This document shows, one piece after another, positions 25,964-34,425 of a stretch of DNA of 43,030 bases (position 1 is its first letter; each line of letters opens with the position of its first letter). Below the pieces are notes generated by a model. That model saw nothing but the letters and a program-made list of their open reading frames with translations. It was not told where the DNA came from and searched no databases. Both the position numbers and the translations under genes were made by a program. The DNA is from Acidobacteriota bacterium (GTDB lineage Bacteria; Acidobacteriota; Terriglobia; Bryobacterales; Bryobacteraceae): contig JANXSF010000017.1 of assembly GCA_025352795.1 (NCBI GenBank), positions 1 to 43,030 of the forward strand, given 5' to 3'.

Positions 25964-27514
25964 TTAAGGAAGATTGTAAAGTCGGCGGGTAAGCTTCATA
26001 TGGCGCTGTTTGGCCGTCAGTTGGAACTGATTGCCCCGTATTCTCATTTCGTATAGCTTCTTCCAATTCCGTTGTGCTTTGAACTCGGCGTCTGACTTCT
26101 TGAAATTTGCAGTCGCTTCTTCCAACCAGATTGTGCCGTTTTTGGACACATCCATTCTGGCCTGAAGCTGCTTTTCATTCGCCTGTTCCAACGCTAAATC
26201 CTGGGACGCCCAAGGGAACCAACGCAGCCGGGCGATCTTTGATCGACTCTCTGTTAACGCCGCCACTAATCGCTGATTTGCAGATTGGGCTTTTTCCAAT
26301 TCGGCTGACTGCTTTGCCAACTCCGGTTCAATCTGCGCCAACAGCCGCTTGGTCTCAATCAGTTTTTGCGTATTCTCCGCGATTTGAGAACGATGAAGTT
26401 CCAATTCCTGTCGCCAGGTTTCCACCTGGTAAAGAGCACCTTCAGCAGCCTTTTCTAAAAGATTTGGCACCTCTGGAAATTTTTCCGATTCGCGTACCAG
26501 TGCCGCATATTCTTTAACATTAATAGGTGCAGGGGCGGTGCCCTCCTTGGGGTTCAAAGACCAGGGCCAAATTCCCGCATACCCCAATTGATAGCTGCCC
26601 GCGATGATCGATTGCAGGTCTAGTTCCATGTGCGGCATAGACGGCTCATTCCAATTGAATTCGCCAATGTAGATCGGCTTTCTGCTATCCCCAATCGTAC
26701 GTTTTATACGGGCAACTGCTGGTGGCATGTAGTTCCGATAGTGATGAAAGCTGAGAAAAGAAATAGGCGCCTCAGGATAGTTGTTGGTGAAATCAATGAG
26801 CGATTCAACATCAGCATGGCCAATAGAGATAGCGGCTGTTGCACGATTTTGACGAATTCTGCTGGCCACTGCATTGAGGAATGGAAAGAGTTGTTGTTCG
26901 TTGACCCACCCTTCATTCAATGCAATTTCCGGTTCATTCATGACGATCCAGCCTGCAGTGCTGCGCGAATTCGAAGCAACGGCAAGGATGGGGTCTAACA
27001 CTTTATCCAGGAATAGTTGTTGTTGGGACGCATCTTCAATCAGACGGCTATGGCCGAATAACTGTGCTGATCCGGAAAACTCCGCAGACTTCATCCAAAG
27101 ATGGTCCATCAAAACCCAAACAACTGAGATCTGATTTTCTTCGGCAATGGCTAGAGCGGCTTTGAAATCGGCAAGGAATATTGGATCAAGGCCAAGGATA
27201 CGGCCTTCAGAATCGAAACTGGGTGCTGCGCCTCCGTCTGCTAATAGAAACCAGACAACACCCTTCACTCCGGCCTGGTGCAACGCGGCGAAGGACTTAG
27301 TCATGGCTGGAGTGGCAGAGGTGGCACCGACATGTTCCCAGGCATTGACCTTGCCAAAATCGCGACGGTATTGAAACCAAGGCAAATTGAAAAAAGGCAG
27401 GAACGCGGCACTGCGTTCCTCGGTTTTCAAATCAATAGATGGCCTGGTCGGGGTGGAACGGCATCCCGGCAATAGAACAAGCAAAACAACAAGTAGAAGC
27501 CGCACAACCATCAA
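25964..27514 (-). CDS. Lipoprotein with GH5-like TIM barrel and C-terminal coiled coil
   Basis: This 516-residue protein starts with a lipobox (VLLPGC, Cys18). Residues ~35-335 fit a clan-A glycoside hydrolase barrel, with the acid/base motif WIVMNEPE (Glu194) and the strand-7 nucleophile motif YIGEFNW (Glu285). Residues ~345-425 are a heptad-rich coiled coil (LYQVETWRQELELHRSQIAE), followed by a basic tail. GH5-like enzymes cleave beta-glycans, but the substrate here is unknown. The coiled coil is unusual for this fold and may anchor or oligomerise the enzyme. It is divergent from the beta-lactamase across 36 bp. Confidence 0.8.
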   Translation of the reverse strand: MMVVRLLLVVLLVLLPGCRSTPTRPSIDLKTEERSAAFLPFFNLPWFQYRRDFGKVNAWEHVGATSATPAMTKSFAALHQAGVKGVVWFLLADGGAAPSFDSEGRILGLDPIFLADFKAALAIAEENQISVVWVLMDHLWMKSAEFSGSAQLFGHSRLIEDASQQQLFLDKVLDPILAVASNSRSTAGWIVMNEPEIALNEGWVNEQQLFPFLNAVASRIRQNRATAAISIGHADVESLIDFTNNYPEAPISFLSFHHYRNYMPPAVARIKRTIGDSRKPIYIGEFNWNEPSMPHMELDLQSIIAGSYQLGYAGIWPWSLNPKEGTAPAPINVKEYAALVRESEKFPEVPNLLEKAAEGALYQVETWRQELELHRSQIAENTQKLIETKRLLAQIEPELAKQSAELEKAQSANQRLVAALTESRSKIARLRWFPWASQDLALEQANEKQLQARMDVSKNGTIWLEEATANFKKSDAEFKAQRNWKKLYEMRIRGNQFQLTAKQRHMKLTRRLYNLP

Positions 27515-27539
27515 GGTTTTGGTTCCTGCATCCTTTGAC

Positions 27540-27545
27540 TATAAT
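27540..27545 (+). promoter_or_regulatory. -10 element (TATAAT) of the metallo-beta-lactamase gene
   Basis: A perfect TATAAT lies 5 nt before the ATG at 27551 in a 36-bp divergent gap. No good -35 is visible at 17 nt. Transcription from it would start at about the ATG, giving a leaderless message; no Shine-Dalgarno sequence is seen there. Confidence 0.4.
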
Positions 27546-27550
27546 GAACT

Positions 27551-28387
27551 ATGTTTCCCCGTCGAGTTTTACCTTTTTTACTTTGCGCTGCCGCTTGCAT
27601 GGCCGCCAATCCTGAATGGGATGAACCGTTTCCTCCGCATCGCATTGCCGATAACCTTTACTACGTGGGATCTCGGGGATTATCCAGCTATTTGATCACC
27701 ACTCCGAAAGGCCATATTCTGATCAATTCCAGTTTTGAACGTACTGTACCAATTATCCGCGCCAATATTGAAACGCTTGGCTTCAAATTTACCGATATTA
27801 AAATTCTGTTAACCAGCCATGCGCATGACGATCATGTTGCGGGGCATGCCCTGGTTCAGAAATTAACAGGAGCCAAGGTCTATGTGATGCGCGGTGACGA
27901 AGACGTGGTGGCTTCCGGTGGTAAAGGAATGTACCTTTACACTTCGCGATGGAAGCCCGTCAAAGTGGATCGCATCTTGGAAGATGGTGAGGATGTCCAA
28001 TTAGGGGAAATGACGCTGAAAGCCCGTTTGACGCCAGGCCACACGCGGGGCTGCACTACTTGGACCATGGAGGCTTCTGATAAGGGTCGCAAGCTGGCAG
28101 TGATCATCATCGGCAGTCCGAATGTGAATGCGGGCTTCCATCTGGTGAAGAATCGCGATTACCCAGGCATTGCTGCCGATTACGCGCGTGCCTTTGAAGT
28201 GTGGCGTTCCCTGCCCTGCGACATTTATTTGGGCGCTCATGGTAACTACTATGGAATGGAAGAAAAGGCCAAGCTGCTAGGGAAGTCCGATACCAACCCG
28301 TTCATAGATCCCAAAGGTTATAAAGATTACATTCGGGATAGAGAACAGAACTATCGGAACATATTGGCTGAACAGCAAAGCAAGTAG
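27551..28387 (+). CDS. Subclass B3 metallo-beta-lactamase
   Basis: This 278-residue exported protein (signal about 1-19) has the full B3 ligand set. His90, His92 and His164 form one zinc site (SHAHDDH, then TPGHTRGC), and Asp94, His95 and His230 form the other (LGAHGNYYGM). Flanking text (GCTTWTM, YPGIAADYARAF, RSLPCDIYLGAHG) resembles environmental B3 enzymes such as BJP-1 more than glyoxalase-like members of the fold. Activity on penicillins, cephalosporins and carbapenems would be expected of true B3 enzymes, but the sequence alone cannot show it. Cys16 gives a weak lipobox. The giant receptor gene starts 34 nt downstream. Confidence 0.88.
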   Translation: MFPRRVLPFLLCAAACMAANPEWDEPFPPHRIADNLYYVGSRGLSSYLITTPKGHILINSSFERTVPIIRANIETLGFKFTDIKILLTSHAHDDHVAGHALVQKLTGAKVYVMRGDEDVVASGGKGMYLYTSRWKPVKVDRILEDGEDVQLGEMTLKARLTPGHTRGCTTWTMEASDKGRKLAVIIIGSPNVNAGFHLVKNRDYPGIAADYARAFEVWRSLPCDIYLGAHGNYYGMEEKAKLLGKSDTNPFIDPKGYKDYIRDREQNYRNILAEQQSK

Positions 28388-28421
28388 CAAAGAAGCGGCG
28401 CTTTCCAGGTAGAATTGCATT

Positions 28422-31400
28422 ATGTATCGATTCCTTGGTGTGCTTGCAATGCTGTGCCTTTGCATCATCCCTTCACACGCTCAAACCATTACTGCGACGA
28501 TTGCGGGCGTCGTGAAAGATCCGCAGGGTGCGTTGATTCCTGGTGCCACGGTCAGTGTCACTTCGGCTGAAACCAGCCAGAAACGTACAGTGAAAACCAG
28601 CCCTGAAGGTCGCTACAGCGTTTCCTTTTTACCACCTGGATCTTACGAACTTTCAGCCACCATCAAGGGATTCGGGCGAGTGACACGTGGCGGCATTGTG
28701 CTTGAAGTTTCGCAAACTGCGGAAATCGATCTTTCGTTGCCTCTTGATACTGCTTCTGAAACTGTCATTGTTCACGAAGATGCACCAGCGCTGGTTACCG
28801 AATCCTCAAATCTGGAAATGACTGTAGAGAATAAACTGATCGCTGAACTGCCTTCGGGTGAGCGCAGCACAATGAGTTTCATCAATCTGATTCCTGGTGC
28901 GATTGACGGCGGATTTGCCTTGGCTCAAGGAGAAAGTTTGAATACTAACGGCAACGCCCAGGGCCCCATTGGCGCGGCTGGGAACCGTAATTTCTTCGAC
29001 TCTAATTTCAGCGTCAGTGGTGGTCAGGCATCCACCAACGATGTTCTGCTGGATGGTGTTTCCGACACGGTTGGCGATTTCAACGGCATGGCAATTTCGC
29101 CGCCGCAAGATTCCGTTCGGGAATTTAAAGTTCTATCGGGAGCGATTCCTGCTGAATACGGACGCACCGGAAGTGCGGTGGTGAACTTCATCACCAAAGC
29201 TGGTACGAATCGTTTTCATAGCGCCGTCTACGAGTACTTTCAAAATGGAGCGTTGAACGCCAACGGCTGGCAGCGCAATCGTCGAGGATCAAGACCCGAC
29301 GGCACCGCCAATCTGCCGCGTATCCCCATTAAGCGAAATCAATACGGCGTGGCTTTCGGCGGGCCGGTGATGCTGCCAAAAATTGGCAAAGTGAAAAACA
29401 CATTTTTCTTTTTCAACTATGAAGGCCGTCGCGAAGCCAACCCGTTCAGCAAGCAGTTAACCGTACCCACAGCCAAAATGAGGCAGGGTGATTTGTCGGA
29501 ATTACTGACCGGATCAGCCCGTACCGGCTTGACCAACGCCGATGGATCAGCGGCCTTGTTCGGCCAACTTTACGACCCCTACGCTGCGCTATCTGGCGGT
29601 AAGCGCCAAACTATATCCGGTAATCGGCTGGACTTGCTTCCTAAGTGCGGGACAGGCCCGCGCACCGCAGCCTGCCTTGATCCAGTAGCTCTGAAGCTGC
29701 TTACCTACCTGCCCTCCACCAATCAACCAGGCTTGTTGGACAACTTCGTATTTTCAGGCACAGCGCACTTTCAACGCGATCTATACGCCGCCCGGCTGGA
29801 CCGCACCATCAACGAACGTCACAGTTTTTTTGGACGCATCAGCACGGAAGATCGCTTTCAGGCTGAACCAGATTTCCTGGGCTCCATTGCATCTAATTCT
29901 AGAACTATCAACGACACGTTTTATAACGTGACGGTCAATGAAGTGTGGTTGATGCGTCCTTCGGTGATCAACAACTTCCGCTATGGCTACACGCGGGCAC
30001 GAGCTCATCAAGTGCTGTTGAGTGAAGGGTCCGACCCGGCAACTACGTTGGGTTTGCCCGCTTATATTGCAGCAGCCGGACCCATTGCATCGTTCCCTAT
30101 TTTCAACTTTAGTGGCGGGCCAGAAGGGCAAGGAGTTCCTGGGGAAATCACCAGTTCACAGATTTCCGGAGGCGGCAATAATCAACCGCGCGATACCCAA
30201 ACGCTAGCCGATTCAGTAAGCATCATGAGGGGCAAACACACGTTGAAAACTGGCGGAGAATATCGGCTTTACCGCTTCTTCGCATTTCAATACAACAACC
30301 CTGATGGAAGTTTCAGTTTCAACCGAACGTTCACGCGCGGGCCGACACCAGGTGCAGGAGTTGCCAATGTTCAGGAAACCGGGTCGTCACTGGCATCGCT
30401 GCTGATGGGGTTGCCGTCCGGCATTTCTAAGGAATCCGTCAGTCCATTGACGCTGTATCACCACTATGGCGCGCTCTTTTTCCAGGACGATTTTCGAGCA
30501 ACGTCGCGGCTAACTTTGAACCTGGGTCTGCGCTGGGATTTTGAGACCAGCACTGGCGAATCCCACGGACAGGTCACGAATTTTGATTTCAACGCCCCTT
30601 CCCCGCTGAATGGAAAAGTGGCTTCCTCAACCGACCCTGGTGTACTAGCATTGCGCGGAAGTTATGCGAATCTTCCAGGGCTTCTAAGCTTCGTCAATGG
30701 GGCGCAAACCAAGACCCATTGGAATCGCTTTGGTCCACGCATTGGAGCTGCTTATCGGGTGAACAATAAGACTGCGTTACGGGCTGGCTATGCGTTGTTC
30801 TTCGTTCCGATTTCTGTAGAACAAGGGACAGCCCTTGGCAACGTGTTCAACACTTCCGTTTCGCAATCCGATGCCACAGTACAAATCATTCAGCCAGGAG
30901 GCACGGCTACACCTACCGTGTTCTTAAACAATCCTTTTCCAGGTGGAATTCCTGCGACGCCTGGAAGCACACAGGGTGCCAATACGTTGCTGGGACAAGC
31001 CATTACCGTGGTCCCACCAGACCGCGCAAATCCTTATAACCAGCAATGGAATTTTGTGATTCAACGGCAACTGGTGAAGAACATGGTTCTTGATCTGGCT
31101 TATGTGGGCAGCCATGGGCGAAATCTGCCTGCGGCCAGCTTGAACATGAACCAACTACCGCCGGAATACCTGGACTTTGCACGAGCGCATTTCGGAGAAT
31201 ATTCCGATGTGAACGGACGTCCCGCAGTGAACCCATCGGGCTTTTTCAGCGCGCAGGTTGCCAACCCGTTTGCCGGAACCATCACCAATCCCAACTCAGC
31301 ATTAAGAGCTGCAACGGTCACCCGCGGACAGTTGCTATCACCCTTTCCACAGTACACGGGCGTAGCTTCTTACCGCCCTCATATTGGGTCACTCAGCTAC

Positions 31401-32126
31401 AACGGTTTGCAGGTGATCTTACAAAAACGCTTCAGTAACGGAGTTTCCAGCACGGCGAGCTACGTCTGGTCGAAGTCCATTGACACCGGCGGGCCGGGCA
31501 ATAATTCCGGTCGTGGAACTTCAGTGGAAAACATTTACAACATTGCCCAAGATCGTTCCATTTCCAACTTCGATGTACCGCATCGGTTGGTAATGAGTGG
31601 CGTGTGGGAAATGCCGTTCTTCAAGAAGTCCAAAATGCTAGGCCCGCGAATTTTGTTGAAGGGTTGGCAGTTGAGTGGGACTTTTATCTTTCAACGCGGA
31701 ACGCCTGTGAACATTACTGCTACAGGCTTTGGATTGGGATTTGCAGTGCGACGTCCAGACCGGATTTCTGGTGTGGATGCGCTGATTGACGCGTCTACCG
31801 CACGTCAAAATGCCCGCGATGGCAGGGCATGGTTCAACACCGCTGCCTACATTCAACCGCCGGATTTCCGTATGGGAACGGCGGCGCGTAATTATTCCGA
31901 TGTTCGTCGCGATAATTACCGCAACGCCAATCTTTCCATTGCCAGAAATTTTACGTTACGCGAAGGGATTCGCCTGCAGTTCCGAGGAGAATTTCTCAAC
32001 GCATTCAACCAGGTGATTTTCGGCACCCCAGGAACAGATGTGGGCACGCCTGCCACCTTCGGTATGATTACTACTCAGGGAAACACGCCGAGGAATTTAC
32101 AAGGCGTCATGCGGATTACGTTTTGA
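28422..32126 (+). CDS. Oar-like TonB-dependent receptor with carboxypeptidase-regulatory domain
   Basis: This 1234-residue outer-membrane protein has the same layout as the receptor at 15559 but is clearly diverged from it. It has a signal peptide (1-21), a CarboxypepD_reg domain (~25-105, IAGVVKDPQGALIPGATVSV) and a plug-like region (~120-270, IPAEYGRTGSAVVNFITKAG). The large barrel contains ASYVWSKSIDTGGPG and ends LQGVMRITF. Ligand is unknown. It is only 34 nt downstream of the beta-lactamase gene and 20 nt upstream of the response regulator start, suggesting a three-gene transcript. Confidence 0.92.
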   Translation: MYRFLGVLAMLCLCIIPSHAQTITATIAGVVKDPQGALIPGATVSVTSAETSQKRTVKTSPEGRYSVSFLPPGSYELSATIKGFGRVTRGGIVLEVSQTAEIDLSLPLDTASETVIVHEDAPALVTESSNLEMTVENKLIAELPSGERSTMSFINLIPGAIDGGFALAQGESLNTNGNAQGPIGAAGNRNFFDSNFSVSGGQASTNDVLLDGVSDTVGDFNGMAISPPQDSVREFKVLSGAIPAEYGRTGSAVVNFITKAGTNRFHSAVYEYFQNGALNANGWQRNRRGSRPDGTANLPRIPIKRNQYGVAFGGPVMLPKIGKVKNTFFFFNYEGRREANPFSKQLTVPTAKMRQGDLSELLTGSARTGLTNADGSAALFGQLYDPYAALSGGKRQTISGNRLDLLPKCGTGPRTAACLDPVALKLLTYLPSTNQPGLLDNFVFSGTAHFQRDLYAARLDRTINERHSFFGRISTEDRFQAEPDFLGSIASNSRTINDTFYNVTVNEVWLMRPSVINNFRYGYTRARAHQVLLSEGSDPATTLGLPAYIAAAGPIASFPIFNFSGGPEGQGVPGEITSSQISGGGNNQPRDTQTLADSVSIMRGKHTLKTGGEYRLYRFFAFQYNNPDGSFSFNRTFTRGPTPGAGVANVQETGSSLASLLMGLPSGISKESVSPLTLYHHYGALFFQDDFRATSRLTLNLGLRWDFETSTGESHGQVTNFDFNAPSPLNGKVASSTDPGVLALRGSYANLPGLLSFVNGAQTKTHWNRFGPRIGAAYRVNNKTALRAGYALFFVPISVEQGTALGNVFNTSVSQSDATVQIIQPGGTATPTVFLNNPFPGGIPATPGSTQGANTLLGQAITVVPPDRANPYNQQWNFVIQRQLVKNMVLDLAYVGSHGRNLPAASLNMNQLPPEYLDFARAHFGEYSDVNGRPAVNPSGFFSAQVANPFAGTITNPNSALRAATVTRGQLLSPFPQYTGVASYRPHIGSLSYNGLQVILQKRFSNGVSSTASYVWSKSIDTGGPGNNSGRGTSVENIYNIAQDRSISNFDVPHRLVMSGVWEMPFFKKSKMLGPRILLKGWQLSGTFIFQRGTPVNITATGFGLGFAVRRPDRISGVDALIDASTARQNARDGRAWFNTAAYIQPPDFRMGTAARNYSDVRRDNYRNANLSIARNFTLREGIRLQFRGEFLNAFNQVIFGTPGTDVGTPATFGMITTQGNTPRNLQGVMRITF

Positions 32127-32128
32127 GT

Positions 32129-32136
32129 AGGAAGGA
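32129..32136 (+). promoter_or_regulatory. Ribosome binding site that sets the response regulator start
   Basis: AGGAAGGA lies just after the receptor stop and 10 nt before the ATG at 32147. It favours that ATG over the in-frame TTG at 32123, which would overlap the receptor stop. Confidence 0.65.
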
Positions 32137-32146
32137 TATAAAAGAA

Positions 32147-32779
32147 ATGACTGGGCAGATTGCCGTTGTGTTGGTGGACGATCAATTATTGGTCGCAAAT
32201 AATCTACAAACTTGCCTGGAATCCTTTCCAGACATCCACGTGGCTGGCATTGCAATCAGTGGAGAAGAGGTGCTGGAAAAGCTGCCAGTTTGGAATCCGC
32301 AAGTGGTCCTGATGGACATGCAGATGCCCGGTGGTATGGATGGCGTAACAGCAACGCAGCAAGTGAAGTCTCGTTTCCCTGCAATCCAAATTATCGGGCT
32401 GACAAATTCTGCAGATGAAGGGCGCATTTTAGGATTGTTGAGAGCAGGGGCATCGGGATATGTTCGCAAAGATGCCAGCGGCGAAGTGCTGGTGTCAGCG
32501 ATTCGAGCAGTGGCATCTGGACAGCATTACTTGGACGCGCCACCAACCATAGGCAGCGGCAATTCGGCTGAGGAACTATCGCCCAGAGAAACGGATGTGA
32601 TGTTGCAGATGGCCTTTGGACGGTCGAATAAAGAGATTGCCGAAGCGCTAACCATCACCGAGGAAACAGTGAAGTCGCACGTGGGGAATCTATTGGCAAA
32701 GTTGCATTTGGAGAATCGCACGCAAGCTGTTGTGTATGCACTGAAGCGCGGCTTGGTCAGCCTGGAAGAGCTTGGATAA
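32147..32779 (+). CDS. NarL/FixJ-family response regulator (orphan)
   Basis: This 210-residue protein has an N-terminal receiver (Asp11-Asp12 acidic pair, phosphoacceptor Asp57 in LMDMQMPGG, YVRKDAS around the conserved lysine). Its C-terminal LuxR-type HTH reads LSPRETDVMLQMAFG, then NKEIAEALTITEETVKSHVG. It should be a phosphorylation-controlled transcription factor. No histidine kinase lies in the window. It directly follows the giant receptor and is probably cotranscribed with it. It faces nadB convergently across 93 bp containing a palindrome. Confidence 0.93.
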   Translation: MTGQIAVVLVDDQLLVANNLQTCLESFPDIHVAGIAISGEEVLEKLPVWNPQVVLMDMQMPGGMDGVTATQQVKSRFPAIQIIGLTNSADEGRILGLLRAGASGYVRKDASGEVLVSAIRAVASGQHYLDAPPTIGSGNSAEELSPRETDVMLQMAFGRSNKEIAEALTITEETVKSHVGNLLAKLHLENRTQAVVYALKRGLVSLEELG

Positions 32780-32803
32780 GTAAGTGTATCAGGCCTTTCA
32801 GAA

Positions 32804-32847
32804 ACCGCTCCCTGTACGCTACCGAGCCGTGACCGCAAGGGAGCGGT
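32804..32847. repeat. REP-like palindrome between convergent genes, possible terminator
   Basis: ACCGCTCCCT (32804-32813) is inverted perfectly at 32838-32847, around a 24-nt GC-rich interior with its own partial symmetry. From memory, near-identical 'CCGCTCCCT...AGGGAGCGG' palindromes recur in intergenic DNA of Acidobacteria and Planctomycetes. On the plus strand the stem is followed by CTTTAAAT, so it could also terminate transcripts. Confidence 0.65.
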
Positions 32848-32872
32848 CTTTAAATCATAGTTTGCCGCTAGT

Positions 32873-34411
32873 CTAAAACTGGACCTGGGGAAACGATTTC
32901 GACTGGCGCGAATGACGCTCAAACTCTACCGACTTCTCCGGGAAATCTGACCGATAGTGTCCTCCGCGAGATTCCCTACGGGCCAACCCGGCCCTGGCAA
33001 TTAAACTGGCCACCAAATCAATATTGCGCAATTCGTAGTCGGCACGCCCTGCCCCATTGCGACCGTTCATTGTCACAGCCAGTTTCGACAGCGCCGATTC
33101 CAACCCCAATTGATTGCGGACTAATCCGCAGTCCCGCCAGGCAATGGTCCGGGCCTCCATTTCCGCAATCTCTGGAAACAGTTCGGCTTCGATAGCTAAC
33201 CCGGTTTCCATCAATCCACCCGCTGTTTCCGCCATGGTGCGGCCTGATCTGGCCCCATAAACCAAGCCTTCCAACAAGGAATTCGACGCCAATCGGTTTG
33301 CTCCATGAACACCATTGCTGGCTACTTCCCCGGCAGCAAAAAGCCCTGGCAATGTAGTGCGACCTTGTAGATCTGTACCAATCCCGCCCATCGCATAATG
33401 AGCCGCCGGATGCACCGGAATGGGCTGCTTTTCCATATCAAGGCCATAAGCCAAGCAGGTCTGGTAGATGCGTGGGAAATGAGCTGCGGCGAATCCCGGA
33501 GCCCAATGCGTCACGTCTAAAAACACGTGCTGAGCATGCGTTCGTTCAATTTCAGAAACAATCGCTCTGGACACCTGGTCGCGCGAATTCAACTCGTTGG
33601 TGAATCTTTCACCAGCGGCATTGCGCAAGTAGGCACCATCCCCGCGCAAGGCTTCGGAAAGTAGGAATCGAGGGGCACCATCCACATGCAAGGCGGTGGG
33701 GTGGAACTGGACGAATTCAATGTCTTTAATCTCAGCCCCTGCCCTCCATGCAATGGCCACGCCATCACCGGTGGCAACGTCCGGGTTGGTTGTCTCAAAA
33801 TAAACGCGTCCCAAACCGCCGGTGGCCAGCAACGTGGCTCGCGCATGAATGGCAATCAGCCCTTCGGCAAGTGCAATAGCACCAGTGACCTGACCTTCGT
33901 GCACCAGTAAATCAGTCACCGCAGAAAAACTGTGAAAGCGGATATTCGGCTGCTTTACGGCATGAAAATATAAGGCGCGGGCAATCTCCCGACCAGTGGA
34001 ATCGCCATGTGCATGCAGGATTCGATTGCGACTATGGGCACCTTCGCGACCAAAAAGCAGTTCACCATCTTTGCGGTCGAACTCAGCCCCCCATTCGATC
34101 AGTTCTTCAATGGCAGAGGGTGCTTCGGCCACCAAAGCACGTACCGCTTCGGGATTGCACAAGCCGTCACCAGCGGACAAGGTGTCTTGCTCATGCAACC
34201 AAATTTCGTCATCGTCGCTTAACGCGGCAGCAATTCCGCCTTGGGCATATTCACTGGCCGATTCCTTTAAGCTGTCTTTGGCCACAACCATAACGGTTCC
34301 GTGTTGTGACAACTCAATGGCGGCGCGTAACCCGGCCACCCCAGCGCCTATCACCAGAAAATCGGTCTGGATGGTTTCGTGAAAGATTCGAGTATTCAGG
34401 ATACTTATCAT
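32873..34411 (-). CDS. nadB: L-aspartate oxidase
   Basis: This 512-residue flavoprotein oxidises L-aspartate to iminoaspartate, the first step of NAD synthesis, for condensation by NadA. Visible are the FAD dinucleotide motif (IGAGVAGLRA, 21-30), SASEYAQGGIAAA, the active-site region HPTALH, LLSEALRGDGAYL, and PAAHYAMGGIGTD through NRLASNSLLEGLVYG. Together these separate NadB from succinate dehydrogenase and fumarate reductase. NadA and NadC are not here. The start at 34411 leaves only 14 bp to the divergent aroB, so promoters must overlap coding sequence or each other. Confidence 0.95.
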   Translation of the reverse strand: MISILNTRIFHETIQTDFLVIGAGVAGLRAAIELSQHGTVMVVAKDSLKESASEYAQGGIAAALSDDDEIWLHEQDTLSAGDGLCNPEAVRALVAEAPSAIEELIEWGAEFDRKDGELLFGREGAHSRNRILHAHGDSTGREIARALYFHAVKQPNIRFHSFSAVTDLLVHEGQVTGAIALAEGLIAIHARATLLATGGLGRVYFETTNPDVATGDGVAIAWRAGAEIKDIEFVQFHPTALHVDGAPRFLLSEALRGDGAYLRNAAGERFTNELNSRDQVSRAIVSEIERTHAQHVFLDVTHWAPGFAAAHFPRIYQTCLAYGLDMEKQPIPVHPAAHYAMGGIGTDLQGRTTLPGLFAAGEVASNGVHGANRLASNSLLEGLVYGARSGRTMAETAGGLMETGLAIEAELFPEIAEMEARTIAWRDCGLVRNQLGLESALSKLAVTMNGRNGAGRADYELRNIDLVASLIARAGLARRESRGGHYRSDFPEKSVEFERHSRQSKSFPQVQF

Positions 34412-34425
34412 GGTACAAAAAATAG

